The position numbers and the translations under genes are program-made. Below are positions 9,845-20,698 of a stretch of DNA of 64,000 nucleotides, piece by piece (the first letter of the stretch is position 1; each line of letters opens with the position of its first letter). The notes beneath the pieces were generated by a model, which did not search any database, was not told the origin of the DNA, and worked only from the letters and a program-made list of their open reading frames with translations. This stretch comes from Methanobacterium sp. ERen5 (lineage in GTDB: Archaea > Methanobacteriota > Methanobacteria > Methanobacteriales > Methanobacteriaceae), in the NCBI GenBank assembly GCA_024167805.1, contig CP099988.1, positions 2,355,001 to 2,419,000 of the forward strand, read 5' to 3'.

Positions 9845-12430
9845 CTATTTTTTTAGTCTAGGCATTATATATCCACCAAAGACCATTAAAATTGCCAATA
9901 GAAGTCCTGCTATCGTAACACCAGTGTGCTGCATGGCTATTGTGTTTGTTAATGTTCCATCAGCTTTGCTTGTTGTTGATGTTGGGTTTACAGTTGTACT
10001 GTTTAATTTGAGGGTTTCTGAGGATAATGAGGAACCGAATATATATTGTCCTGCTTTTACTGTTTTTCCTGTTACATAGAGGTAAGGATCACCCACTGGC
10101 ACGTTTGTTAAAGTCCATGTTATGGTGCTGTTTGTAGTGTTGTAAGTCCAATTACCATCTCCAGTAATATTTGATACATTAAATCCTACTGGTATTGGGA
10201 TTGTTACTGTAACGTTGCTTGCATTGTCTGGTCCATTGTTACCTAATTTGTAGGTGAGTGTGAATAGTTCGCCAACTTTTGGATGATTGTTGGATGAGTT
10301 AATTCTTAAATAGAGATCATACACTGGATTCACTGGTGTTGGTTTTACTTTTAACTGGTTGGTGTTGTTGGTTCCAAGGTAAGTGCTGTTTCCAAGGTAC
10401 TCTGCGAATATGAGATATGTGCCTTTGTTTTCTGTTATGACGTATTTGAGTGTTGCTATTCCATTATTGTTAGTTTTAACTGTGCCTACAACAGTACCAT
10501 TAATACTGAACTGTATCTGAGCACCCTTAACTGGGTCGTTGTGATTGTCTGTTAATCTGGCAGTTAAATTAACACTATCACCCTTCAAACCATTAACTGG
10601 CAAAACATTAACCTTAGTAGTTGTTTTGATTGTTACACTTTTAATCACAGTTTCGTTATCCACGGTTGCTGACATTTTTGATATCCCTGGATTAAGTCCA
10701 GTAAATGTTGTGTTTGCCTGTCCATTTGTTGTGATGGAAGATACGGGGCTTACTGTTCCATTTGAATCACTACTGAATTTAACTGTTAATCCATCTGGAA
10801 CATGTCCCTTTGCAGGGTCATGATAAACACCGTTAGAATCATGGAGTAAATCAGATTTAATATGAGATTTACCGCCGATTTTAATGGTTGCAGGGTTTGG
10901 AGTTACTGTTAATACAATCCATGGATTGTATGATACATCTGAGCCGCTTATATTAGCTGATGGATTTGTGTTGGAACCCCACCAGTTATACCTTGCATCA
11001 AATGTTCCACCGGAATTGTAAATATCATTACCAGTACCTGCTTTGTTTCCAATGATTCTATTGAAATTAACAGTAGCAGTACCTGTATTGAAGATAGCAC
11101 CACCTCTTGTAACCACATTGTTATTTGTGAAAGTACTGTTTTTAACAATTAAGGTACCTTCATTATCTATTGCACCACCCCAAAATGCTGCATAGTTATT
11201 AGTGAAGGTAGTGTTGTAAACTGTTAAAGTACCATCCTTGGTATAGATAGCACCCCCACCTGCAAGATAACCAGGTGCTCTGTTACCTGTGAAGTTACTT
11301 TTATCAACAGTTACAGCACCACCAGAATTGTAGATAGCACCACCACCACCTGTATCACTTGCAGCGTTGTCTGTGAAATTACAGTTATCCAAGTTTAGAG
11401 TACCTTGATTATTGGATATGGCACCACCATAATATGAAATGTTATTAGTGAAAGTACAGTTATCCAAGTTTGAAGTACCTTGATTATTGGATAGAGCACC
11501 ACCATAGGATGATCTGTTATCATTGAAGGTATTGTTCTCAGCAGTGATAGTACCGCCGAAATTATTGTAGATGGCACCACCACCACCTGTTGTGGTGTTG
11601 TTTGTAAAAGTACAGTTATCTATATTCAAAAAACCGTTGTTGTAGATAGCTCCGCCGTGATTAGCACCGCCAAAATCACTATTTGCAGTGTTGTTTGTGA
11701 AGGTGCAGTTATCCAAGTTTAAAGTAGCATCATTCATGTTTTCAATGGCACCACCTAAATTACTACCACCATAAGAACTGAAAGCTCTGTTATTTGTGAA
11801 ATTACTGTTACTTATAGTCGCAGTGCCAAAATTGTAGATAGCACCACCACCATTATCAGATGCAGTGTTGTTTATGAATTTACAGTTATCAACTGTCAAA
11901 TTAGAACCCTTTGAATTGTAAATAGCTCCTCCCTGACCATAAGTTTCAGAGTTGCTAGTGAAGGTAGTGTTATAAACAGCCAATGTACCGGTATTTTCAA
12001 TTGCACTGCCAGATCTTGATGTTCCGTTTGTAAGTGTGAGATTTATGATGGTGAGTTTTACATCTGTTGCCACAGTGAATATGGAGTTTCCAGATTGTTG
12101 TCCGTCTACGATAGTATTCAGCTGGTTATCACCTATGATGGTCATATTCCTAATTATATGGATATTACTTTCATTATAGGTCCCTCTGGCTATTTGGACT
12201 CTTCCATTAGATTTTGCTGTTCCTGTCGCATTATTAATAGTTTTTTTAGCTAAAAACCAAGTAGAACCGTCAGATGCATCGCTTCCACCTGAACCATTAA
12301 CGTAGATAGTGTTCACAGGAGTTGCTGAAACATCTGTAACGCTGACATTAAATATCAGGCCTAGACTTAAAAGTAGTAGTGGAAGTAATATTGCTTTTCT
12401 TTTGAAGAATAAACTTGTTTTGTTAGTCAA
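9845..12430 (-). CDS. adhesin-like protein, beta-helix repeats with C-terminal membrane anchor
   Basis: About 861 residues. A signal peptide (about 1-35) is followed by a long right-handed beta-helix (about 45-480) of polymorphic repeats of the type LDNCTFTNN...GGAIYN. Then come two Ig-like Big domains (about 495-690), a DUF11 domain (about 700-810, LTYKLGNNGPDNASNVTVTI) and a final membrane helix (GVTIAGLLLAILMVFGGYIM). Such proteins coat methanogen cells and are thought to mediate attachment to hosts, syntrophs or surfaces. The TTG at 12430 is preferred over the GTG at 12442, because that GTG is part of the ribosome binding site GGAGGTGA. Confidence 0.9.
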   Translation of the reverse strand: MTNKTSLFFKRKAILLPLLLLSLGLIFNVSVTDVSATPVNTIYVNGSGGSDASDGSTWFLAKKTINNATGTAKSNGRVQIARGTYNESNIHIIRNMTIIGDNQLNTIVDGQQSGNSIFTVATDVKLTIINLTLTNGTSRSGSAIENTGTLAVYNTTFTSNSETYGQGGAIYNSKGSNLTVDNCKFINNTASDNGGGAIYNFGTATISNSNFTNNRAFSSYGGSNLGGAIENMNDATLNLDNCTFTNNTANSDFGGANHGGAIYNNGFLNIDNCTFTNNTTTGGGGAIYNNFGGTITAENNTFNDNRSSYGGALSNNQGTSNLDNCTFTNNISYYGGAISNNQGTLNLDNCNFTDNAASDTGGGGAIYNSGGAVTVDKSNFTGNRAPGYLAGGGAIYTKDGTLTVYNTTFTNNYAAFWGGAIDNEGTLIVKNSTFTNNNVVTRGGAIFNTGTATVNFNRIIGNKAGTGNDIYNSGGTFDARYNWWGSNTNPSANISGSDVSYNPWIVLTVTPNPATIKIGGKSHIKSDLLHDSNGVYHDPAKGHVPDGLTVKFSSDSNGTVSPVSSITTNGQANTTFTGLNPGISKMSATVDNETVIKSVTIKTTTKVNVLPVNGLKGDSVNLTARLTDNHNDPVKGAQIQFSINGTVVGTVKTNNNGIATLKYVITENKGTYLIFAEYLGNSTYLGTNNTNQLKVKPTPVNPVYDLYLRINSSNNHPKVGELFTLTYKLGNNGPDNASNVTVTIPIPVGFNVSNITGDGNWTYNTTNSTITWTLTNVPVGDPYLYVTGKTVKAGQYIFGSSLSSETLKLNSTTVNPTSTTSKADGTLTNTIAMQHTGVTIAGLLLAILMVFGGYIMPRLKK

Positions 12431-12951
12431 GTTTCTTTTCACCTCCTTTATGCTGGTTCTAAGTTATTTAAAACACATCACTGACCATTTAATCAGATGG
12501 ATAAAAATGGAGATACGAAATTTGAACATCCATACAATATCCATAAAAGGGGGCTAATAAAAAATTTATCCAAAATATTAAAGTGTTTTAATCCTTTTAA
12601 TTTATTAAAATCTAAAAATTCTATTGACTATGGTATGTAACATACCCCAACTTAAATAATTCATTCACGTTAATATAAGTTTTTCAAGGATTAACGTGAT
12701 TTTTGGCACAATGAACTAGGTTTATAATATAATTAACATATTATTTTATTGAATATTGGAAAAAAACAAGCATTTGTAAATATTTATTTGTAAAATTAAG
12801 AATCTTTTTAAATTTTATAATGTTAATTAACTATTCAAATGCTTCTTGAAGGATTAAATAAATGTATCCTATAATATTCCATGCTTGAAAAATTTGTATT
12901 CCATTAGTAAGTTTTGGATTAAAAAAGAGAAAAATGAAAAAGATATTGAAT
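12431..12951. promoter_or_regulatory. adhesin promoter region with two inverted repeats
   Basis: About 520 bases without a gene. It holds a perfect palindrome GGTATGTAACATACC (12632-12646) and an inverted repeat with 10-base arms, TCACGTTAAT (12665-12674) and ATTAACGTGA (12690-12699), 15 bases apart. Both are upstream of the adhesin and are good operator candidates. The rest is A+T-rich. Confidence 0.55.
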
Positions 12952-14643
12952 TTAGGTTCCGGTTTTGAATTTGAAGCTGTAATTTGCTGCTATGTTGTTG
13001 CCTGCCGGGTCTTTAATTGCACTTTTGGGGATGGTTACTGTGTACCATGTGTTTGCCGATTTTTTCGTGATTTTGATTGTGAGTGTGTTTCCTTTGATGG
13101 ATTTAGATAGTGCTATTGTTTTACCTGTACTGTTTTTTATGGTTATTTTATTGATGTTTGTGCTTGCGTTGATGTTTTCACTGAACTTAATTGTGATGTA
13201 GGATGTTCTTGAAACATTTATTTTTTTGTTTAGAGGCGTGGTTATAGTTACTTTAGGTGGTATCTTGTCTATTGTATATTTCTGGGTGTATACTGGTGAT
13301 TTGTTCCCTGTAGGATCTATTGCGAGATATTTTAGGGTTGTTGTTGATGTGATGATAATTGGTTTAGCGTACAAAGTACCCTTAGATGTGGGTGTGCTTC
13401 CATTTAATGTGTAATAGATCTTTCCTGCTTGACTCATTTTGAGAGTTATTGTTTTAGTAGTGTTGTACAATCCACCTTTAACAGTAGTACTAACAGTTAT
13501 ATCAGAAATAGCATACAAATTGCCATCATAATTTCCGATGTATATAGTTCCATCTGATCCTATTGCTGGGGATAATTCTACAGAATCCCCAACGGTGTAC
13601 GTCCATTTTTTTGTTCCATTTGGATTTAAGGCATATAATTTATTTTCATAACATCCAAAGTATATGGTTCCGTCACTTCCTATTGTTGGAGATGAATCTA
13701 TATTCCATCCTGTGCTATATGTCCATTTTTTTGTTCCATTTGGATTTACGGCATGTAATTTACCATCATCACTTCCGAAGTATATGGTTCCGTCACTTCC
13801 TATGGCTGGAGACGAATCTGTAATATCTCCATAATAGGTCCATTTCTGAGTTCCGTTGGGGGTTAATGCATATAATTTACCATCTTCGCTCCCGATGTAG
13901 ATGGTTCCGTCACTTCCTATGGCTGGAGACGACTGTATACTTTTTCCGGTGGTGTAGATCCATTTTTGTGTTCAGTTGGGGTTTAGGGCATAAAATTTGT
14001 GGTCATTGCTTCCGAAGTAGATGGTTCCATCAGTTCCTATGGCTGGAGTTGAAAATATATAACTTCCGGTGGTGTAGATCCATTTTTGTGTTCCGTTGGG
14101 GTTTAGGGCATAAAATTTGTGGTCATTGCTTCCGAAGTATATGGTTCCATCATTTCCTATGGTGGGAGATGATTCTACAGGAGCTCCGGTGGTGTAGTTC
14201 CATTTTTGTCTTCCGTTTGGGGTTAGGGCGTAAAATTTGTGGTCATTGCTTCCGAAGTATATGGTTCCGTCATTTCCTATGGCTGGAGACGAATCTATAC
14301 CTCCTAATGTGGTGTATGTCCATTTTTTTGTTCCATTTGGGTTTAAGGCATACAAATTGTTATCAAAACTTCCTATGTAGATGGTTCCATCTGATCCTAT
14401 GACTGGAGATGTATCAACACTACTTCCTGTGGAGTATATCCATTTTGTGGAATTGGTTTGAGCGCCTTTGTATTGTGATTGGCCGGTGTTATTGTTGTCG
14501 TGATGAAATTTGGGCTGAGCAGATGTGGCTAAACCCGCCGCAGAAACAGCTCCTGAAATTATGATGGATACTATAACTACTAAACCTAAAAATAATAACA
14601 TATACTTTCTACTACTTTTACCCCTAATTAGTTCTATATTCAT
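12952..14643 (-). pseudogene. secreted PQQ-type beta-propeller protein with Ig-like tail, one nonsense codon
   Basis: The frame is open for about 563 codons except one TGA at 13972-13974 (codon 224), where the sister repeats read GGA in NPNGTQKW; a single G-to-T change explains it. A signal peptide (about 1-35, ending VSAAGLATSA) leads to about eight 40-residue repeats of the form GTIYFGSNDHKFYALNPNG (period 120 bases), a PQQ-like propeller. The tail has a chitobiase-like Ig module (about 385-445, AGKIYYTLNGSTPTS) and a Big_5/SbsA-like module (to the end). It is probably a cell-surface protein. The tail is nearly the same as that of the adhesin at 42377-44352. Confidence 0.85.
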
Positions 14644-14922
14644 TCCCCCTGAAAGTACTTACTAACACAGTAATATTGATAGTATATATTAATATTCTAT
14701 TTATATCTTCTTATTACTTACAAACGGAAGGTTTTACTAGAAAATGGATAAAAAATATAGAAAAGGGGGATCTTTATCTACTGTTTTGAATTTGAAGCAT
14801 GGTTTAGTATTCAGAGATGTTATGTGGTAGATGCGCCTAACCTATATTTCTGAATAAAAAATAATAGGTTCATCTCAAGACAACTAAAAATTGTTTATCA
14901 TAAATTTACTGGAGAGGCATAC

Positions 14923-15217
14923 ATGGAAATAGATAGAATCAACTACTGGATTTCTGAAGTGTGTATAGAGATGGTCATATCCATAGCGTTAGAGTGTACC
15001 GGGACATTGAACTGGCTTATGGACTAGATCAAACCTGGGTAGTTAAGCAGGTATTCGACACCATAAATAAGGGTTACAACATAAACACCATAGTAAATGT
15101 TAATGGCAGATGGGTGCCAGGGTCAAAATCATGACAATCGGTGAAACCAGCTACATCACAACTGACAGGGATGAATCAGCCCCTGACAATCTGGAAAATC
15201 TACCCAAATTCAGTTAA
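14923..15217 (+). pseudogene. decayed copy of the DUF3892 gene
   Basis: Very similar in DNA to 9257-9556, including the start context GGAGAGGCATACATGG. One base is lost near 14969 (GTGTATAGAGATGG against GTGTATAAAGGATAATC). Seven bases are lost near 15112, where GGTG...GGTG in the intact gene has collapsed to one GGTG. The tail also differs. With two frame changes and scattered substitutions it looks like a true duplicate in decay. Confidence 0.8.
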
Positions 15218-15488
15218 AGAATCATAGTGAACTATGCATGAACAAGGGGTTAAAATCTCTAAACTTGCATTGAAAATGGTTCATTTTTAAACTCATGTTA
15301 GTTATTTTGAGGTGTAGCATTGGGGTTTAATTGATTTTAAGCCGCAATATTTATATAGGATCAAACTATATCATGTTTATTACAATTTTTAACAATTTTT
15401 ATTTTCAATATTTTTATAAATTTCATTCTGTTGACACCTGACAAAAAAAGAACATTTATATAGTTAAGATACAATAGTTTATCATCAC

Positions 15489-15504
15489 TTCGATATTTAT
15501 CGAA
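15489..15504. promoter_or_regulatory. operator-like inverted repeat upstream of arsR
   Basis: TTCGATATTTATCGAA has 7-base arms around TT and ends 30 bases before the preferred ArsR start, a typical place for autorepression by an ArsR dimer. The binder is inferred. Confidence 0.6.
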
Positions 15505-15534
15505 ATGAAAACTATGTTAAATGTGGGGTGTTCA

Positions 15535-15824
15535 ATGGAAACCAAAAAAATGGCAAAAATATTTAAAGCCCTTTCAAACCCCAACAGGTTAGAACTTTAT
15601 CTACAAATAGTTAAACAACATGAAAAAAGCTACAAAACATGTGGGGGATGTTTAATAAGTGAAATAACCAAATCCTTAAATATTGGAGCTCCAACAATTT
15701 CCCACCATCTCAAAGAATTATCCGGCGCAGAATTAATATACACAGAAAAAAAGGCAGATACCTAGTAGCAAAGGTAAATGAAGACGTGGTAGACCAGATA
15801 AACGAATATTTAAAGCTCCCATAA
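15535..15824 (+). pseudogene. ArsR family regulator, one frameshift near the C-terminus
   Basis: About 96 residues from METKKMAKIFKALSNPNRLE, with GGGGTG just upstream; earlier ATGs at 15505 and 15514 are less likely. The winged helix contains SLNIGAPTISHHLKELSGA, and a CGGC pair lies before it and might sense metal or redox. The frame stops early at ADT; adding one A to the A7 run at 15746-15752 restores EKKGRYLVAKVNEDVV and a normal C-terminus ending at 15824. Likely a sequencing artefact in a working gene. Confidence 0.85.
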
Positions 15825-15955
15825 CATTTCAATAATAAATTTAACTAAAAACAAATTTATAGAAATTTTTTATTTAAAAATTTTACAAAAAAAATTTATA
15901 CATTCAAAGGATTGTTTAAACAACAATTTTATAAAATTTCGGAGGATTCAGTATC
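15825..15955. promoter_or_regulatory. lonB promoter region with a 12-base palindrome
   Basis: A+T-rich leader with the perfect palindrome TTGTTTAAACAA (15912-15923) followed by GGAGGAT, the ribosome binding site of lonB. The palindrome could be an operator, but it is A+T-rich and may be chance. Confidence 0.4.
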
Positions 15956-17878
15956 ATGACAAATCCAACAGTTCCAGTTGAAGAAAAGGAAGTTCTGGAG
16001 AAAAAAGAGGATGTCCAGACTTACAAATCAACTGACGATATAAAAGTCCCTGACATGATAATCGATCAGATCATAGGTCAGGAAGAAGCAGTTGAAACCG
16101 TAATAAAAGCTGCAAAACAAAGAAGAAACGTGCTGTTAATTGGAGAGCCAGGTATTGGTAAATCCATGTTAGCCAAGGGAATGGCCGAATTACTGCCACC
16201 TGAAGAACTTCAAGACATATTAGTCTACCCAAACGTGGAAGACAACAACAATCCACTCATAGGTGCACTTCCAGCAGGTGAAGGTAAAAAGGTGGTAAAC
16301 ACCTACAGAATCAAGGCCAAATCCAAGGATGAAAAAAGAAACATGCTCATGATGCTGGTAATAGGAGGAATTCTAATAGCCGGAGTACTCACACAACAGT
16401 ATCTCGCAGCCATCATAGCAGCAGGAATAGTTCTCCTTATCATCATGCAGATGAAACCTAAAAATAATATGTTGGTACCAAAACTCCTCGTAAACAACGA
16501 AGGCAAGAACATGGCACCATTTGTCGACGGAACAGGATCACATGCAGGGGCCCTGCTTGGAGATGTACGCCACGACCCATATCAGTCCGGCGGACTTGGA
16601 ACACCAGCACATGACCGTGTAGAACCTGGAATGATCCACAAGGCCAACAAGGGAGTTCTCTACATCGACGAAATCGGAACCATGCAGATGAAAACCCAAC
16701 AGGAACTCTTAACAGCAATGCAGGAAAAGAAATACTCCATAACCGGCCAAAGCGAATCAAGCAGTGGAGCAATGGTAAGCACAGACGAAGTACCATGTGA
16801 CTTTGTGTTGGTAGCATCAGGAAACCTGCAGGTACTTGAAGGAATGCACATAGCACTCAGGTCAAGAATTAGGGGTTACGGTTACGAAGTGTTCATGAAG
16901 GATTCAATGAAAGACAGCCCAGAAAACAGGGAAAAACTCGTCCAATTCGTTGCTCAAGAAGTTAAAAAAGACGGAAGAATACCACACTTCTCAAGCGAAG
17001 CAGTACATGAAATAATCCACGAAGCACAGCGAAGATCAGGCAAAAAAGACGAACTAACCCTGAAACTAAGGGATCTCGGAGGACTTGTAAGGGCCGCAGG
17101 AGACATAGCCAAGGAAGAATCAGCACCAGCTGTAACCCTTGAACATGTACTAACCGCTAAAAAACTTGCAAGAACCCTAGAGCAACAGATAGCAGACAGG
17201 TACATAGACCAGAGAAAAACCTACAGTGTCTTCGAATCAAATGGAAGCAAAGTAGGAATGGTCAATGGACTGGCAATAATTGGAGACAGAAGCGGAATTT
17301 TACTCCCAATAGCTGCAGAAGCAGCACCTGCCCAGAGTAAGGACGAAGGTAAAATAATAGCCACAGGAAAACTCGGAGAAATAGCCAGAGAAGCAGTACA
17401 AAACGTGAGTGCTGTCATCAAGAAAAACACAGGAACCAGCATCACAGACCACGACATACACATTCAGTTCCTACAAGCATATGACGGAATTGAAGGAGAC
17501 AGCGCAAGTGTATCCATTGCAACTGCAGTTATATCCGCCCTAGAAAATGTGCCTGTTGACCAGACAGTGGCACTCACAGGATCACTCAGTGTCCGTGGAG
17601 ATGTCATGCCAGTGGGTGGAGTCACAGGAAAAATCGAAGCAGCAGCAGAGGCAGGAATGAAACGGGTTATCATACCAGACTCAAACATGGCAGATGTGTT
17701 GATAGAAGAAAAGTACAAGGACAAGATCGAAATCATACCAGTTAAAACCATGAGTGAAGTGCTTGAAAATGCATTGTCTGGAACTGAAAAGGACAGACTG
17801 GTCACAAAAATGAAGAAGATCACAGGCAAAGTACCCAAGGACATCATACCAACCATCAACAACCCAACCACACATTAA
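15956..17878 (+). CDS. lonB: archaeal Lon protease LonB (membrane-anchored, ATP-dependent)
   Basis: 640 residues, the normal LonB length. Walker A GEPGIGKS is at 63-70 and Walker B LYIDEIG at 235-241. Two membrane helices inserted in the AAA domain lie at about 129-164, the hallmark of archaeal LonB. The C-terminal S16 protease domain has the catalytic Ser516 in GDSAS and Lys559 in GGVTGKIEA. It degrades misfolded and regulatory proteins at the inner face of the membrane and is the only Lon in most archaea. Codon use is more ordered and GC-richer than that of its neighbours, consistent with a core gene. GGAGGAT sits before the ATG. Confidence 0.97.
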   Translation: MTNPTVPVEEKEVLEKKEDVQTYKSTDDIKVPDMIIDQIIGQEEAVETVIKAAKQRRNVLLIGEPGIGKSMLAKGMAELLPPEELQDILVYPNVEDNNNPLIGALPAGEGKKVVNTYRIKAKSKDEKRNMLMMLVIGGILIAGVLTQQYLAAIIAAGIVLLIIMQMKPKNNMLVPKLLVNNEGKNMAPFVDGTGSHAGALLGDVRHDPYQSGGLGTPAHDRVEPGMIHKANKGVLYIDEIGTMQMKTQQELLTAMQEKKYSITGQSESSSGAMVSTDEVPCDFVLVASGNLQVLEGMHIALRSRIRGYGYEVFMKDSMKDSPENREKLVQFVAQEVKKDGRIPHFSSEAVHEIIHEAQRRSGKKDELTLKLRDLGGLVRAAGDIAKEESAPAVTLEHVLTAKKLARTLEQQIADRYIDQRKTYSVFESNGSKVGMVNGLAIIGDRSGILLPIAAEAAPAQSKDEGKIIATGKLGEIAREAVQNVSAVIKKNTGTSITDHDIHIQFLQAYDGIEGDSASVSIATAVISALENVPVDQTVALTGSLSVRGDVMPVGGVTGKIEAAAEAGMKRVIIPDSNMADVLIEEKYKDKIEIIPVKTMSEVLENALSGTEKDRLVTKMKKITGKVPKDIIPTINNPTTH

Positions 17879-17886
17879 CTCGAATT

Positions 17887-17926
17887 ATTCCATGGAACAA
17901 TCCATGGGATACCTACCTATTTTTTT
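17887..17926 (+). terminator. hairpin and T tract after lonB
   Basis: ATTCCATGG (17887-17895), a six-base loop and CCATGGGAT (17902-17910) form a 9-pair stem with one G-T pair. A run of seven T follows at 17920-17926. Confidence 0.6.
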
Positions 17927-18501
17927 ATTAATTTTTTGTAGCTAGTTTTTCATGCAGATACTAAAATAAGACTTAAAATGGAATTTTGTCTTAATGTTGT
18001 TTACTACTTCTTGGTTTGATTTTTTTTTAAAGCTGGTTTTTAACAGTAAAATTGAATGTGGTTTTTATACAATAATTCATAATACAACCCTATTCAGTTG
18101 TATTTTATTTTAAAACCTTTTTGAATTGTTATTTTTTACAACTCTTATGTTATAGGCTTACTACTAAAATTCAATATTGAAGATCTAATTTTTTTTTACA
18201 AGATTAATGATTTTAGAGTATCCCTCATTTGTAGCTAGTTTATCCAAGTCTGAACACTATTATTATCTCTGAAGGACTAAAAAAACCAAAATGAACCTCA
18301 ATCAATTAAATAATAATAGAACAAACTTCAATGTTAAACCCACATAAAGATGATCTTCAAAATTTATAGAAAATTTAATTTATGAAATACTATTTTAGGG
18401 AGTTTTTGAATTTGATCGGAAGTTTTTTATATGGTAACTTTTAAATTTTTCAAAATTTATTATAATATTTAAGAGGTGAATATTTAGGAGGTGTAAATTT
18501 T
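17927..18501. other. A+T-rich intergenic region
   Basis: About 575 bases, very A+T-rich, with many short T tracts. No credible coding frame. It ends with the strong site AGGAGGTG (18486-18493) of the next, broken gene. Confidence 0.5.
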
Positions 18502-19606
18502 TTGAAAATTAAGAAAATTAAAATTATAAGTATTCTGTTGTTGTTGGGAGTGTTATCATTCACTTTTCCATGTGTATACGCAGGAGGATCTCCCCATATT
18601 GATATTAAGGATCAATCTAGGGATATGTGAATGATATCATTGTATATCCTGGTGAGTCTGCTAAAATAAAAGTAGAATCTTGGTATCTGATGGCGTTACG
18701 GATCCATGGAAAGACGTTTACATGCTGATTGACAGTAAATCTATTGGTCAAACAGAAACTTAATTGGCTAGGAAATGGGTATTTCAACACACCAACTAAC
18801 TTACCGGTGGGACATCATCAAATATTAATAATGCTCTGAAATCCAAATGCGGGTAATATTTATGCTTTTGGGTGAACCTTATCGTGCTTGATCCTGTGGA
18901 GAATAATCCCAATAGTGGTACTGGAAAGTGGATTATTAATTCTAGTGATATAATTCAAGGACAAAAATCATCAATATCAGCTAACTTTGTTAACCAGACA
19001 CGTATGGTTAATTACAAAAATCAAAAACCAGATAAAAATTCAGAACTTGGAAATATTGGTTATGTGCTTGCGACGATGAGAACAATGTAGTTAAAAAGGG
19101 TTCCATGCCTTTAAAATGGTTAAACAATCAGATAGGAACAAGTAATCTTTTGGATTCTAGTGATCTTAAACCAGGTACTTATCATCTGCAAATCCAATTT
19201 CCAGGAAATAATTACATTAAACAAATTGCTGAAGGAAAATCTTTCACTGTTTATTCTAAAGAACAGCTCATTATCAGTTAGTAATGAAAGCACACTGAAC
19301 GTGACACAAGGAGATGATGCACAGGTAATAGCATGGATAAACAACGATGCACTATCAAAAATACCAGTAAACAACTCACCAAAGGCTAATGTAACCTTCA
19401 CAGTCTTTGACTAAAACTACAACATAATAACTGGAGACACATTCCCAGCCACACTCAGAGACGGACACTACGTAGCATGCATGGACTGGAACACGGCGAA
19501 ATTCAAACCAGGAACATAAAAAGTACACGTGGCAGTTAATGGAAACCCCTGCATATCCGGCTGCGATACATGGACCACCATCACATCTGTAAACAAACAT
19601 AACTAA
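18502..19606 (+). pseudogene. decayed gene for a secreted protein with Ig-like repeats
   Basis: A TTG start nine bases after AGGAGGTG begins a clear signal peptide (LKIKKIKIISILLLLGVLSF, then VYAGG), but the frame stops after about 42 codons. Coding-like pieces continue in changing frames: around 18872-19090, then 19141-19280, 19280-19414 (LNVTQGDDAQVIAWINNDAL) and 19415-19606 (FPATLRDGHYVACMDWNT), with another in-frame TAA. The lesions are of several kinds, so this is real decay. The product resembled the small secreted proteins that follow. Confidence 0.7.
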
Positions 19607-19735
19607 AAGAATTTCTTGTTTGGGGCGTGGTGAGCCCTCTTTCCTTTATTGCAAAAAAAGCGAAGGATTATAAAGAGAAAAACCCCTAAAATAAAAATCA
19701 TATAGCTTAATAATTAATGGAGGTTTGTTAAGCGC

Positions 19736-20166
19736 ATGTTGTTTAAACAAATGAAGTATAAAATAAGTTCTCTAATGGTTTTAGTGTTACTGTTGTTGTC
19801 TGGTTTATCAGTAGCAGCAGCCGCTACACATATAGACTATTTAAGGCCTGAGAACTGTGTGCAGGGTGATGTGGTTGAAGTTACTGCACAACTGTGGATC
19901 AAAGGTAACTATTGGGATGAACTATTAGGCTCTGAATATTTAGACTTTAAAGTGTGTAACGATAATGGGACTGTATATTCAAGAACAAAAATCACAAACT
20001 TTTTACAGCAAAAGCAAGCGTTCATATAGACACAAAAACTTTCAATCCAGGAAACTACACCTTAGAAGTAACATATGATGGAAGGGGTAACCATGATAAT
20101 TATTGCAGCAAATCCGTGCCATTTAACGTAGCACCAAGCGACCCTGGTCCATTTATAACCGTCTAA
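19736..20166 (+). pseudogene. small secreted Ig-like protein, one frameshift
   Basis: The signal peptide ends at VAAAATHIDYL. The mature part has CVQGDVVEVTAQLWIKGNYW, like the related secreted protein at 22185. The first frame ends after residue 97. Adding one T to the T5 run at 20000-20004 gives ITNFFTAKASVHIDTKTFN and continues through NPGNYTLEVTYDGRGNHDN to a stop at 20166. About 143 residues in all. GGAGG precedes the ATG by about 12 bases. Function unknown; exported. Confidence 0.65.
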
Positions 20167-20245
20167 ACATATCATTAGCATTTAAAAATGGAATTAAATG
20201 TCTTTGATTATTTGTATGATCAACTATGGAAAGGTGATTTAATAA

Positions 20246-20632
20246 ATGAAAAAATTGGGAATTATTTTAATGTGCATAATGGTATTGGGAATGATTTCAG
20301 GAGCATCTGCAGCAAACCCCGCCTTAGAAACAAAAAAACTGCCCATAATTTATGGAAGCGCAGTAGTTAACCACGAATTTACTGTTATATTACCAGAAAA
20401 CCAAGAAACTGGACTTGTGTGGGAACTTAGAGCATCTTCTAGTTCAAACCTAGATCTAATTAACCAGCAGTACATACCACCAAAAGACAACAAACTCGTA
20501 GGAGAACATGTTTTTACCTTAAAAAGCACAAAAATTGGATTGGAAACATTTAAATTTGAACTAACAACACCAGGACCACTCCACAAACCTGTAGCCGACC
20601 AAATCGGCACATACCTCATAAAACCATTCTAA
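20246..20632 (+). CDS. secreted chagasin-like (I42) protease inhibitor candidate
   Basis: 128 residues with a signal peptide cut near GASAANPA. The mature domain matches the chagasin/I42 layout: ILPENQETGLVWELR corresponds to the NPTTGxxW loop, LINQQYIPPKDNKLVGEHVF to the central segment, and IGLETFKFEL to the following strand. Such proteins inhibit papain-like cysteine proteases. The NPTTG motif is degenerate (ENQETG), so the activity is uncertain. AAAGGTGAT precedes the ATG. It lies among other small secreted genes. Confidence 0.65.
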   Translation: MKKLGIILMCIMVLGMISGASAANPALETKKLPIIYGSAVVNHEFTVILPENQETGLVWELRASSSSNLDLINQQYIPPKDNKLVGEHVFTLKSTKIGLETFKFELTTPGPLHKPVADQIGTYLIKPF

Positions 20633-20698
20633 AAAAACACAATCTCTCTTTTTTAGCAAAAAAAATAAATGGCTTAGATTATTTTCTTTTTTGAAGCT

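Noticed and set aside
10545..10823. Plus-strand frames across the adhesin genes
   Set aside because: They are mirror frames of repetitive coding sequence, without ribosome sites or sensible composition; the minus-strand genes explain the region.
13972..13974. TGA read as selenocysteine
   Set aside because: The sister repeats have Gly here, there is no sign of a SECIS element, and this group of methanogens is not known to use selenocysteine at such sites.
13563..14402. Plus-strand Trp/Phe-rich frames opposite the propeller repeats
   Set aside because: Period-120 mirror of the propeller gene; not a real repeat protein.
13500..14440. A CRISPR-like array
   Set aside because: The 120-base repeats are long, diverged and coding; there are no unique spacers and no cas genes.
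16458..16856. Antisense frames inside lonB
   Set aside because: lonB is intact with all catalytic motifs; the antisense frames are chance in a well-ordered codon pattern.
15912..19750. The palindrome TTGTTTAAACAA at 15912 and again at 19739
   Set aside because: It is A/T-rich, and the second copy overlaps coding sequence at a gene start; chance is likely, so no shared operator is claimed.
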